NCBI GenBank assembly: GCA_027924585.1
Contig: BSBM01000608.1
Location: 7,814,501-7,878,500 of the forward strand
Reading direction: 5' to 3'
Length of the DNA stretch: 64,000 nucleotides
Source of the DNA: Larix kaempferi
Lineage: Eukaryota; Streptophyta; Pinopsida; Pinales; Pinaceae
Positions 11,530-21,451 of the stretch are shown one piece after another (the stretch's first letter is position 1; each line of letters begins with the position of its first letter). The notes beneath the pieces are model-generated. The model made no database searches. It saw only the letters and a program-made list of their open reading frames with translations, and had not been told where the DNA came from. The position numbers and the translations under genes were made by a program.

Positions 11530-11940
11530 GTGGAAATTTCATGGATATGCTTGCAGTGTCAAAGCAAGTGTAAAGTGATGGTGGCTGATGTGGCTCGCAG
11601 ACCACAGTTGTGCGGCGGACAGACAAAATGTCAAAAAAGGGGTGACTGTGACAACGAGAAATGATCTCAAGCATCATCACGAGTGCGAAAAACTGAATCC
11701 AGTGATATAAAAAATGGATAATGGCTGAGGTGGCACATAAACCAAGACAACTAGGAGCTAGTGAAAAATGCCCAAAAAATTGGGGGGTGAGAGTGAGAAA
11801 TTATCTCAAGCATCATCACGGTCTCAGAAAACTGAATCTGATGGTATAAGGAATGCTAAAAACTGATAATGGCCGATGTAGCATGCAAATCAAGATGGTG
11901 AAGTGCATGGAAAAAATTCCAAAAAAGGGGTTCAAAGAAA
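11530..11940 (-). repeat. Tandem repeat, unit about 136 bp, two to three copies
   Basis: Diverged copies share GAGAAATGATCTCAAGCATC, ATCACG, AAAACTGAATC and GGATAATGGCTGA. Clear copy starts lie near 11660 and 11795; a weaker one lies upstream. Confidence 0.6.
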
Positions 11941-12426
11941 ATGAGAAATCGAGTCGACCATTCTGAAGGTCTCGTCGTTCTGATTCCAGTGGTGGAAATG
12001 GTTTGGAAAATGGACTCCGTATGCATCCAAAATGGCCGAATCAAGCAAAAGTCAATTGTCTATAAATAGTAAGTGAACCCATCATGCCAAGTGTCATTTG
12101 TGCGGTTGACTTTGACAGGAGAGTGTTGTGGGCCAGAGCGGATTTGGCATTTATGGGGGATCCGACTGGTCGATTTTATTTCCGCGAGTTGCAGGCATTT
12201 CACTAAACTTCTAAATTTAATGTTTTCTCAATTTGGGTGGGTAGTGGGTCCTCAGGGAGGGTGGTACTGTCCACGAGGGGTGTGGATCGCAGGTTTCGAG
12301 GTGATGGCCGCGATCATGCACGAAGTTTCTCAATCTCTGCTTTAACGGCGAGGAGCTTTGATGGGTGAATGGGGCATTGTTTTTGGCGAATGGGGGGCAC
12401 ATATGGACACGTGTCAATGTGGTGCT

Positions 12427-12963
12427 CTATGATAGCGAGATCAAGACCAGGAATTTCGGTGTAGGACCAGGAAAATACATCGTGAAACTCCTGAATTTTT
12501 TTTTGTACTCTCTGACCTCGTACGCGGTGCAGGAGGCTCCCAAAGTAATGAGTTCAGGGGCACCACCTGGGGCAGAGATATCAATGTGGATTATGGGTGA
12601 GATATTGGCCATGTTACCTTCCTCGAAGGCATCGGGAGAGGGAATGGGCTCTTTAAACCAGTCGACCTTTGTGGGGAGGAAATATTTGGACTCAACCGAA
12701 AATTGGGTGGCTGTGGTGGTGGAGGACTCCTTCGGGAGAAAATGGGAATGATGGTGCATATCCTCCCAGGGGTATTCAGGTGTGGTAAGAACCTCAAGAA
12801 TTTCCTCATCATTGCGGAAACATTTTGTAGTAAAATCGGTTGATGAGGGGATGATAGAACTAGAGATCATATAAATGGTATTGATCTCTACTGTTGTCGG
12901 AGATTCTGGGGGGTGGATGTCTTCAATGGTGGGAGGAGACGTCTCGAGGTCCAAGTTATTCAT
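12427..12963 (-). pseudogene. Pol N-terminal linker before a missing RT (element B)
   Basis: 178 open codons from a Met at 12963. The C-terminal part, with PELITLGASCTAYEVREYKK, matches the short segment that directly precedes RT in Tat-like gypsy polyproteins. The expected next block (a DVFAWSY-type motif) is out of frame and the RT itself is not found. The N-terminal part is acidic, with many Pro and Thr. Upstream and in the same direction are two zinc knuckles and the protease frame. A weak continuation (KQRLRNFVHDRGHHLE, about 12340-12217) is the last coding trace. Confidence 0.6.
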
Positions 12964-14576
12964 CTCGTAGAGAGCGGCTCTATAATCTGGGAGATCGGGG
13001 CAGTGATGTGAGTAATGGCCTTAAATACCGCATATTGCACAAGGGTTATTGGTACGTAGTGATTTATCGCCAGGCGTAGGGGTAAGGTCGAGTTGGACAA
13101 CCGGGATGTTGGGGTCATCGTCAAGCATTTGCATGTGCTCTTGTAATGCGGGTAATTGTGGACATTGATGGGTAGCATGGCCCAACTCATCACACAAAGA
13201 GCATTTGGGAGGAGCGTGAAATGGCGGAGGATTCTTAGTGGCTTTAGGCACGGGCAGAGCGGTGTAAGGTTGTGGGCCTCTGCCCACAGTGTATTTGGCA
13301 AGAGGGGGTGGGTTGGTAGAGGAGGAAGGAGTGGTGAGTGACCGGGAGGTGGCCGACTAGCAGTGGTGATAGGTTGCACTAGTTGTAAGATGACATTGGG
13401 CGTCGGAGGGGAAACAGGAGGTGTGATGTACCATATAGGTATTCCTAAAGTTAACCCCGAGAGGTTTAGTGTGGCGATCACTGGAGCGCTTACTACTCCC
13501 GAAAGGGGAAATAGGAAGGGGATTGTATGGATAGGTGTGGTGCCAACATGACTGGGTACCAATGGTGGTTGGGGTAGCAAGGGCGGTTGATGGTTGGGTG
13601 TTTGTGTATTGTGGGAGAGGGTACATAAGTCAGATATTTCGGTCGCTGGTGATGGGGGTGGAATGGATTGGAATGTGGAATTCATCGACGTATCTGAGTA
13701 GACTCCGGGTCCAACTAAGGAAACCAAAAAGGTAGATGCACCGCGAACAAGTTGTTCAACCATGGGAAGAATGTTTTCGGGTGCAGCGAGGGCATTGGGA
13801 TCATAATAGGTGAGTTGATCAATATTGACCACTCGTCCTTCATGGGGGAACATCATGGTACAAAAAACAGATGAGGAAACCGCCCACATGGAGTACATGT
13901 AACTGCGGCCAAGTAAGAGGTTATAATCAAGTTGGGTGTTGATGATCTCTATGTCAATAAGCACTGTTTTACTAGCCAATTGGATGGGGACATTAGCTAA
14001 AAGACCTTGGGGTTGAGCCAAATGACCATCGTATGCTCGCAACGCAGTGGTGGACGGATGGAGAGTAGGGGATCCCAACTTCTGCCAAACGAATGTGGAC
14101 ATAACGCATGTAGAGGTACCCTCATCGATGATGCACCGATGGATTACAAGATTCTGAATGGATACATAAACTTGGAATGCTAATGTGGAAGGAAGGTGTG
14201 GTTCAGATTGGTCCAAATCAAAGGCCATCATTCGTGAATCAATTGAGTCGATAGCACCAATGGATGATAACAGAGTCTTACGCTGTGTAGGACAGTTTTT
14301 TAAGACCTCTAACGCAGACATGGTTGCAGGGGACTGAGCTACGTCATCCACAATGTTGTAATTAGACACAGCGCGAGCATTGGGGTTATTGTTGATGCGG
14401 CGAAGTGGAAAGCGAGGGGATTTTGGGGCTCCATCTAATGGGGCCAGAGGTATGCGTAATGGCTGATCGGTGGGAAGAGCGTTGGTGGTTTTGTCGGTGG
14501 GAGGGGCTTCAAGGGTGGATCCATATTGGTTCCCACGGATTTGAAGGTTGACATCAGTGGATGACATCATTAACAA
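12960..14576 (-). pseudogene. Retroviral-type aspartic protease region of element B
   Basis: A 538-codon open frame. Around residues 145-240 it reads RCIIDEGTSTCVMS, then LLGRSYMYSMWAVSS, FPHEGRVVNIDQL. This is the plant gypsy protease pattern, close to the one in element C (CIVDEGASVSILS, ILGRDYIYAMHA, FPHNESIVTIDQL). The usual catalytic DTG/DSG is DEG here and in C. After the protease the frame is Pro-rich. Near residue 371 it carries VIATLNLSGLTLGI, a block that in element C lies at the N-terminus of ORF1. Beyond about 13300 the true coding frame shifts to the one holding the zinc knuckles. Cleavage of the gag precursor is the expected role. Stops and frameshifts up- and downstream make function unlikely. 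Confidence 0.7.
12985..13215 (-). pseudogene. Two CCHC zinc knuckles downstream of the protease (element B)
   Basis: In a frame different from the protease ORF, the minus strand reads CSLCDELGHATHQCPQLP (about 13211-13158) and then CAICGI, a stop, and GHYSHHCPDLP (about 13040-12995). Both fit C-x2-C-x4-H-x4-C, the nucleic-acid-binding knuckle of gag nucleocapsids. The stop lies at an aromatic position. Each is followed by an LP-x2-Q/R-type tail, as in element C. Knuckles after a protease are unusual, since nucleocapsid normally precedes it. Confidence 0.65.
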
Positions 14577-14677
14577 GTGATGGGTGCCTGATTCTAAAGT
14601 GGGGTGGGTAGGCGCAGTGTACGTGACTTGTTGTTGTGGTGGCGCGGTTCCTTAAGGGGGAGCTAATGGTTAAGTGT

Positions 14678-15442
14678 TCACCACTCCTTTGGTTGGTAAA
14701 GGGTTCTGTAACACCAAGGGTTGAGTTTGAGGTGGTGGGGGGTTATGCGGTGCCTGAGGTGCTGCGTGCCCTTGGCGGTGGGCATCATTAGTCTAGAGTT
14801 GTCATGCCCATTCCAAATGTGGGAAAGCGTGTGTGTAATGGCCATAGACCCCGCAAATAGAACAAGGGTGGTTCGTTCGTAAGTTAGGGTTTTTAGCTTG
14901 CTTTGGAAGCCTATCGTGGTTTTGGTTGGTAGGTGTCGTGTTATTATTGTTTGGAGGATTAGGTGGCTGGCCGCCTTGGTCTGGAGGGGGGTTGTTCCCA
15001 CGGTTATGTCCTTTTCCACGGTTTTGCTAGCCTTGTTGGTGTTGGGTATTTTGGTTATGCTACGGATTTTGTTGCATGTACACTTTCCCTTGGGTAGCAG
15101 GTGGGTGTTGGGGTTTTGTAGGTGCAAGAGTAGGCTACGGTGGATAATAAGTGGGTGGGGGTGGAGGTGGTGCAGGTGTGGGACCTTGTGGGGTTGTTGA
15201 AACGTCTGTGTGACGGGTGGTTGATTTGCCACAGGTGCTGTCTGTGGCAGATAATAAGCAGGGAGGGGGGGGGCTTGAAAGGATACAGGATCGTGCGCGA
15301 CCTGCGGGAATGTAAGTGGGGGATGCATGGCCGAAGGACTGAGGTGGACATGAGGGTTCGTGGGAATGGCGGTTATGCACCATGGAAGCATACTAATTGG
15401 TTGCTCCAAAGTGGGATGTAGCTCGCAAAAGGTCGGGGCCAT
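14678..15442 (-). pseudogene. Gag C-terminal Pro/Gln/His-rich region with first zinc knuckle (element B)
   Basis: The frame is low-complexity (Pro, His, Thr). In an adjacent frame near 14880-14830 the minus strand gives CSICGVYGHYTHAFP, a knuckle whose final Cys is lost. The region follows the capsid fragment and precedes the protease, as expected for nucleocapsid. Breaks in frame occur around 15440-15534 and 14580-14680. Confidence 0.55.
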
Positions 15443-15533
15443 TACTAGTACGTGTCATGGAAAAGGGATGGTAATGCAATGCAACATGGCCAATGATGCC
15501 ATTGGCAGCATGGGATGCCCTCGGTGCATCATT

Positions 15534-16732
15534 TCAGGAGGAATCACCGCGGGGGGCATCGGGTATAATGGTATATAAGTAACCAGACTGGGCGTAGATA
15601 AGGTCAAACTGCTGGGATTTTAAGATGGCTTCTTCCTTGGACTGGGGTCGCTCGGATGCCGTATCCTTGGTAATGATGGGAACGAGAGATTTGAGAAACC
15701 AATCTAGGAAGATACGGTCATCTAACTTGATTTTGCATAGGCTTTGGCATCGACGCCACTCATGAATATGGTCAGTGATGTGGGTGGCCGTATTTTGTCT
15801 ACAAGACAATAGGATCTCAACTTCCACGTCATAGCGGACAGGTAACTGAAAGAATTGCAGGAAGGTCAAGGCGAGGGAATTAAAGGTGGCGTGGGTCCCA
15901 TGGGGCTGCTCGATGTACCACTTGGCTGCAGAGCTAGTGAGAGTTCATTGTAACAGATAGAGTCGCCCACTATGGAGTTGGAGGAACACCATAGATGGAA
16001 GGACATAATGTGATTTTATGGGTCTTCACCTGCCTTGCCCTCAAACTTGGGGATTTCTGATGGGATTTTGGTAGGCATGGGAGGCCACGTGACATCGTGT
16101 CTGATGGGATAACTGGTCAATCTGGCTAGGTCAGGAAGGTTGATACTGGCCATGAATGGAAAACTAGTAGAAGGATGTGACGTACTAGAGGGGGAGGCCA
16201 TGGTGGGACCACTACCCCCAAGAATGAGAGTTGGGTTCATGTTGGGGATGTTACCCCTAGACGGAGGAATGAAGGTGGTATGGGAGGGTCCTACGCCGCC
16301 AAGTGTAACGTGAGTTGCAGATGGGGTTGGGTTGGGTATGGTAGCCGCTACAATGGGAATAGTAACAAGAATGGTAGGTGTGGGACCCATCGTGGGCATA
16401 CCTAAGGTAGATGTGGGCCCCATCGAGGGCATACCAAAGATAGGTGTGGTTGTGCCTAGTATGCTCGTTGGGGTCATTGTGGACACTCCACCGATCGTGA
16501 CTACAAAGAAGGGGTTAGAGGTCATGCCAGCCATGGGGTTAGTTGGTGCTGTGTAGGTAGGGTTTTTCGACTCTTCCTCGGAATCAGATGTGAAATAAGG
16601 AGCGTCAGAGTCAGGGGACGGAGCTCTATGGCGTCGATGAATGGAGTCGAGTGACGAAGTTCTAGGTCTATGAGAAGTGGTGTCGAGTGATGCATCTCTA
16701 CGTCTATGACAAGTGATGTCAAGTGAACCATG
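15534..16732 (-). pseudogene. Gag capsid region of element B
   Basis: The open frame runs from 16732 to 16016, then shifts. The N-terminal part has three short Arg/Ser-rich repeats (HRRRDASLD, HRPRTSSLD, HRRHRAPS), followed by a Gly/Pro/Thr-rich segment. It then reads IPSEIPKFEGKAGEDP, the classic start of a plant gypsy gag domain. A TAA at about 16014 and a frameshift interrupt it. The second half (15869-15534) has AAKWYIEQP just before it and FLQFFQLPVRYDVEVEILL within, the core of the Retrotrans_gag fold. Role: capsid assembly. It is dead as it stands. Confidence 0.75.
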
Positions 16733-16779
16733 TTACGGGGGCTCACCTCAGAGGCGCTAAGAGTGTCTCGAGGACTCAA

Positions 16780-17865
16780 TGGTGACAGATGGTGTCAAGT
16801 GTCTGGGGGTTGTGTCGAGTGAAAAAAGGATCAAAAACCCTAATGCATCCAAGTGTGCAGAAGGAGAGCACAAAAAAATACGGCGCTCAGGCCAACAACC
16901 AACTCAAAACAGTTACTGTAACAACTGTGCTACAATAAGCAGAGTATCATAAAAAATGGTCAGAATACCAACAAGCAAACGGTTGCCTAAAAATAAAAAT
17001 GGTGGACTCACTAAACCAAAGGGAGGTAAGGGAGCATGCAAACACCTAGCTAAATAGTATTCTGATTCGACTAGACATATCCTCTACAAGGTGATGAAAT
17101 CTAAGTCAGACAATATGGATAGTAGAACCAAGTGGCTAAAGATATCCCCCTACTGGGAGGGACACTGGGTAAGACAATCCTAGAAGAAAGGTAACTAAGA
17201 TACCCCGTTCATGACACGTCCAAAAAATGTGAATCTGCAGCTCTTGTCCTATCACCATGTGGGCCTAAAAGGAAAACCACACACGGAGCGAGTAGGTAGC
17301 CTTCGGTTACTGGGTAGATTGCGGTATTCCACTCAGGCCTTCGGAACCAGTCTGGCTACTTCAACCCTCCTAAGGGAGAGGCCCTCTGATAAACTGGTGG
17401 TGACCATGGCAAAAAATACTAGGGGGTTTTGGTACCCTAAAGGAAAACCACTATGTCTCAAGTGTAAGCGACTGAGGGGTGTTATTTGGATGCCTATCCC
17501 CCCTGTCCTACCTAACTACAATATTCTTATGTGTTCCCCAAGTGGGGTTAGAATGTTGGTTGTGTTAAGTATTGTTTTAAGGCTCACTTGAATTAGGTGA
17601 CAGAGTGTGTGCATGTGAGGTAATGAACCCAATCAAAAGTGCCATGTGTGGGAAACTTTTTTAACCAATAGTAATGCAGAAATTTAACTTGCAATGCAAA
17701 ATTTTCTTTTTTCAATGTAAATGCTTAAACTTAAAAATATTGTAAATGGAACAGAAAGCAAACTGCAAAAAAAGGCTCTAGGTAACTATGGCTGCAGACA
17801 GAACATGAGGCTGGGCGGGTGCATAAAATATTGCAGAAAAATTATGGGTTCAAAAAAGGGTAAAA
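16780..17865 (-). other. Element B 5' leader, no gene seen
   Basis: Between the gag remnant and the 66-bp repeat array. Open frames on the plus strand (for example 17211-17591) match nothing. It is presumed untranslated leader of the retroelement RNA. Confidence 0.5.
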
Positions 17866-18240
17866 ATGCAGAAAACAGATCGCAGGTCTGTGACTAAAAT
17901 GCGCGGCTATAGGGGTGAACCCTGCAGTAGGATCGTCAGTCTTAGCCAAAATCCGCGGTCTGGGGCGCGACAAAGGGGCAGAAAGCTGCGGTCAGATCGT
18001 GGGTCTGTGAGCAAAATGCACGGTGTGGAGTATGGTAAAGGGGCAGAAAACTGTGGTCGGGTCGCGGAAAAATGGTAGGAATTCACGGTCTGGGCCGCGG
18101 GAAAAGGGTAGAAAGTTGCGGTCTGGATCACGGAAAAACGACTGAAATCTACGATCTAGGCCGCGGGAAAAGGGTAGAAAGTTGCGGTCTGGATCACGGA
18201 AAAATGACTGAAAGCTACGATCTAGGCCGCGGCTACGAGG
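17866..18240 (-). repeat. 66-bp GC-rich tandem repeat in element B leader
   Basis: Five to six copies, the last two nearly identical. Each contains GGCCGCGGGAAAAGGGTAG, AAAGTTGCGGTCTGGATCACG and a TGACTGAAA(G/T)CTACGATCT block, here given in parts. 66 bp is exactly 22 codons. On the element's sense strand the array stays open as a ~22-residue peptide repeat rich in FRDPDRNFLPFSRG. The array begins about 120 bp from the PBS. Confidence 0.85.
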
Positions 18241-18359
18241 AACAGAACTACAATCTTCGGTAGAAAACCCAACTGGCCGAAGCCAAAGCCGAACAGGGAA
18301 AATAGAAAAATATTTGCAGAAAATAAAAACTTTTAAATTTTTAACCAGAAATTCAAAGG

Positions 18360-18377
18360 CCAATAGCGCAGTCGCCA
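18360..18377 (-). other. Primer-binding site of element B
   Basis: On the minus strand, three to four bases after the 5' LTR, comes TGGCGACT, the same first eight bases as the better-conserved PBS of element C (28788-28805). The downstream bases have diverged. Confidence 0.6.
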
Positions 18378-18381
18378 AAAC

Positions 18382-19126
18382 TGTAGCTAGGGTTTTCACC
18401 CTAGCTTGTATAAATGAGCACCTACTAAGGAGAAGGCCTCCTTAGTAGCAGTTTAGTAAAACAGTAAAACAAGGTAAAATCTAAGCTAACATGTGCATTA
18501 ACAAAAAATAAAAAGACAATAATATAATGGGAATTTTTCTTGTGTATTAAAAATGAGAACAAAGTTACATTTACCTCAAATGTTGAGGTTGGTGGAGCTC
18601 TTGCAATAGTCCAGGAGGGCTGCTTCCGTGCTCTAATGGGTTCCTTCTCCTTCTCCAAGGTGTTTGGATAATGGGACAAAAGGGGCACTCAAATAGGAAG
18701 CTAGCTCAAATGGTGAGCTAGGGTTTCAAGAGTGATTTTGGCAAAGTGAGGCTAGGATAGATTGTGCATATGAAATGGGGAGCCTCCATCACCTATTTAT
18801 AGGTTTTTAGTGGTGGAGTATTGACCTATGTTTTTTGGCACCATATGGTTTAGGTCAATGGTTTAGGCTTTTTGCTTCCTTTTTCCCTCTTTTTATATTT
18901 TTTAATCCCTTTTATTTTGATTTTTGGGAATTTAGGGCCCTTTTAGAGGGTTTTTGCTATCTTTTGAGGAAATTTAAATTATTTTTGGGGGAAAAGGGGT
19001 GTTTTGGCCTTTTGGTTGATTTTTAATGGTTTTTTGAGGTTTTGGAGGCAAAGATGGTGGAAAAAATAGACAAATGAGTCATGTGGTGAGGGAGATGAGG
19101 TAATGAGCACTTTTTAGGTGTTAATA
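18382..19126 (-). repeat. 5' LTR of element B
   Basis: 745 bp, TGTAGCTAGGG...GGTGTTAATA on the plus strand; the last CA has mutated to TA. The minus-strand TATA (CTATAAATAGG) at 18792-18803 gives a U3 of about 320 bp. It aligns to 8760-9519 with small indels; the 8760 copy has an extra TTGACAGTAAAAC. Confidence 0.9.
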
Positions 19127-19131
19127 GATCT
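19127..19131. other. Target-site duplication GATCT, right copy (element B)
   Basis: A perfect match to 8755-8759. The copia A2 3' UTR resumes with CCCAAGACC. Confidence 0.9.
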
Positions 19132-21440
19132 CCCAAGACCTTTTACATGCCACTACATAACCTATCCAAAGCCATAGAGTATCATCCTAATACTCATGAT
19201 TATACCAATCATAACATCGTTCATGAAGCACAACCCAGATGCACATCACACAACACTTACATTCCTCAGCATAGGAAGACACACTTCAACCATCCATGAA
19301 AGGCTTAGCACTTATATCTATGTCATGGGAAGACACACTTCAACCATGCGAGAATGGCATCACACTTATATCCATAGCCCTGGGAAGGCACACTTCAACC
19401 ATGCTAGGAATGGCACAACACTTATATCGCAGCCATGGGAAGACACACTTCAACCATGCACGAATGGACCCAAGACCTTTTACATGCCACTACATAACCT
19501 ATCCGAAGCCATAGAGTATCATCCTGATACTCATGATTATACCAATCATAACATCGTTCATGAAGCACAACCCAGATGCACATCACACAACACATTAGAG
19601 AAATTTTGAGGTCAAAAAAGGGCCTCAAAACAAAGAAAATGTACTATAAAAAATAACCAATCACATTCTAGCAGATGACATCATCCCCCTTGGTGAGGTG
19701 GCATTGCATGAGTTAAGAATGTTTATTTGTCAAATTTTCTATGGTGGATGAAAACACATAGTTAACCAAGGTAGTGGTGTAAGTACTTTTAAGTCATAAA
19801 GTAAAGTACTCATAATGATAGTCTTTTCATAAAATAATATTATTGTCATTTTCAAGTAAAGTACTTATAATGAATGTCTTTTCACACTTTCTCATAAAAT
19901 AATATTATTGTCATTTTCAAGTGAAGTACTCTTAATTCATAAAGAAAGTCCTTTCACATTTTTTTTATAAAATAATATATTATCATTTTTATATTTTTAA
20001 TTTTAAAATATATATTCACTCCATTCTATTTAATAACATAATGTAAAACTAATAAATAATAATAATAGATTTAATAAATAATAATAATAATGCAATGTGG
20101 AATATAATAATATTATTAATATTTTACATGTAAATAAATTCTCAATTAAATTACATTATATTAAATTCATGAGAAAAGTACTAAATATAAAAAGTCAACA
20201 TAAAATTTAAAAAATAGTTCTTAAAAATATTTTTTATTATTTAATTTCATTTGCAAGTTCAAGACAAATAAATGCTAAAGGACAATAAATTTTTGGGAAT
20301 TTATAATGAATCTTAGTCACATCAATGTAGACTTATTTTATTAATTTAATTTCTAGTGAATTTTGAAAAGCAACTCAACCATGGTTATTTATATTGTGCA
20401 TAGAAATAGTGTGGGAGGTGACTTGTCATATATACCTACCCCATAAAACCCCAAATTCATAATATTTTAATATATATCATATTTTTGTAGTACATCTCTT
20501 AGGAGGCCCATTTTTGACCTCAAAATCTCTCTAATGCTTACATTCATCAGCATGGGAAGACACACTTCAACCATCCGTGAAAGGCTCAGCACTTATATCT
20601 ATGTCATGGGAAGACACACTTCAACCATGCGAGAATGGCATCACACTTATATCCATAGCCATGGGAAGGCACACTTCAAACATGCTAGGAATGGCACAAC
20701 ACTTATATCGTATCCATGGGAAGACACACTTCAACCATGCACGAATGGACCCAGCCCTTACATCTGCACCATGGGAGAACACATCTACCACCATGTGAGA
20801 ATGGCTCCAGCCCTTACATCTGCAACATGGGATAACACATCTACCACCATGCGAGAATGGCTCCAGCAATTACATCACGACCATAGGAGAACACATCTAC
20901 CACCATGTCGGAAAATCCCAACAATTACATCGCGACCATGGGAGAACACATCTACAACCATGTCCGAAAATCCCATGTGCATCTGTGTCTTTAGAACTCA
21001 TCACACATAATCCAACTGATTATGTAATGTATCCACCTGATACATATCATCACATATGATCATCCTGATCATCATCATAGCATCATCCTTCCTGATGCAT
21101 AACATCCAGAGTATCATCCTGATAATCATCTCACATGATCATCTTGATCATCATCAATGCATATACATATACATGATCCAACTGATCATACCAAGCATCC
21201 AACTGATGCATATACATACACATGATCCAACTGATCATACCAAGCATCCAACCGATGCATATACATACACATGATCCAACTGATCATACCAAGCATCCAA
21301 CCGATGCATATACATATACATGATCCAACTGATCATATCAAGCAGTAATTGGAGCATTGTCTTGATGCTCATCACATAGTGCTTACATCAACAACCATGG
21401 GAAGGATCCTCCTCTCACCATGCTTGGAATGGCTCCTGCA
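19132..21440 (-). repeat. Copia A2 3' UTR: tandem repeats split by a TIR insertion
   Basis: Repeats of 45-60 bp built on GGGAAGACACACTTCAACCAT, CACTTATATC and ACATCTACCACCATG occur at 19255-19465 and 20537-20985. A 50-bp array (CATGATCCAACTGATCATAC, CAAGCATCCAACCGATGCAT) lies at 21160-21350. A block of about 335 bp is present twice (19132-19465 and 19470-20757, the second interrupted by the TIR element). The open frames here are repeat by-products. Confidence 0.75.
19593..20536. mobile_element. 944-bp AT-rich terminal-inverted-repeat element (MITE-like)
   Basis: The ends are inverted copies. The left end begins CATTAGAGAAATTTTGAGG; the right end is its complement with one mismatch, and the match continues through GTCAAAAA.GGGCCTC (about 33 bp, three mismatches). 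No protein is encoded. The interior is very AT-rich with two to three copies of a ~65-bp repeat (AAAATAATATTATTGTCATT) at 19780-19990. Comparison with the unoccupied duplicate site at 19240-19255 defines the boundaries. No clear target duplication is seen. The superfamily is unknown. Confidence 0.75.
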
Positions 21441-21451
21441 GATGTGTCACA

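Larger units (their letters stand above)
9520..12216 (-). other. Element B 3' region, non-coding with tandem repeats
   Basis: This lies downstream of the last coding remnant of B. No RT, RNase H or integrase motif is readable on either strand. It holds two tandem-repeat arrays (10764-11072 and about 11530-11940). A similar repeat-rich 3' region follows the protease ORF in element C. Confidence 0.6.
8760..19126 (-). mobile_element. Element B: complete gypsy-type gag-protease LTR element without RT
   Basis: A 10.4-kb element on the minus strand with two LTRs (about 750 bp each, similar at a glance above 90%), a 5-bp target duplication GATCT, a PBS beginning TGGCGACT and a long leader with a 66-bp tandem repeat. 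It encodes a gag capsid region, zinc knuckles, an aspartic protease and the linker that normally precedes gypsy RT. The region where RT, RNase H and integrase would follow (12216 down to 9520) is non-coding with tandem repeats, so the element looks non-autonomous. It is younger than copia A2, in which it sits. Confidence 0.85.

Noticed and set aside
12073-12345. Plus-strand 90-codon frame
   Set aside because: Antisense to the decayed pol linker region of element B.
14898-15421. Plus-strand open frames
   Set aside because: Antisense shadows of the Pro/His/Thr-rich gag linker, which becomes Gly/Trp/Val-rich in reverse.
17211-17591. 126-codon plus-strand frame in element B leader
   Set aside because: Opposite to the element's coding strand, no known motif.
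19196-21010. Open frames on both strands and a spaced-repeat look reminiscent of CRISPR
   Set aside because: Diverged direct tandem repeats in a copia 3' UTR with variable spacing and no constant repeat; a CRISPR is not expected in plant nuclear DNA.
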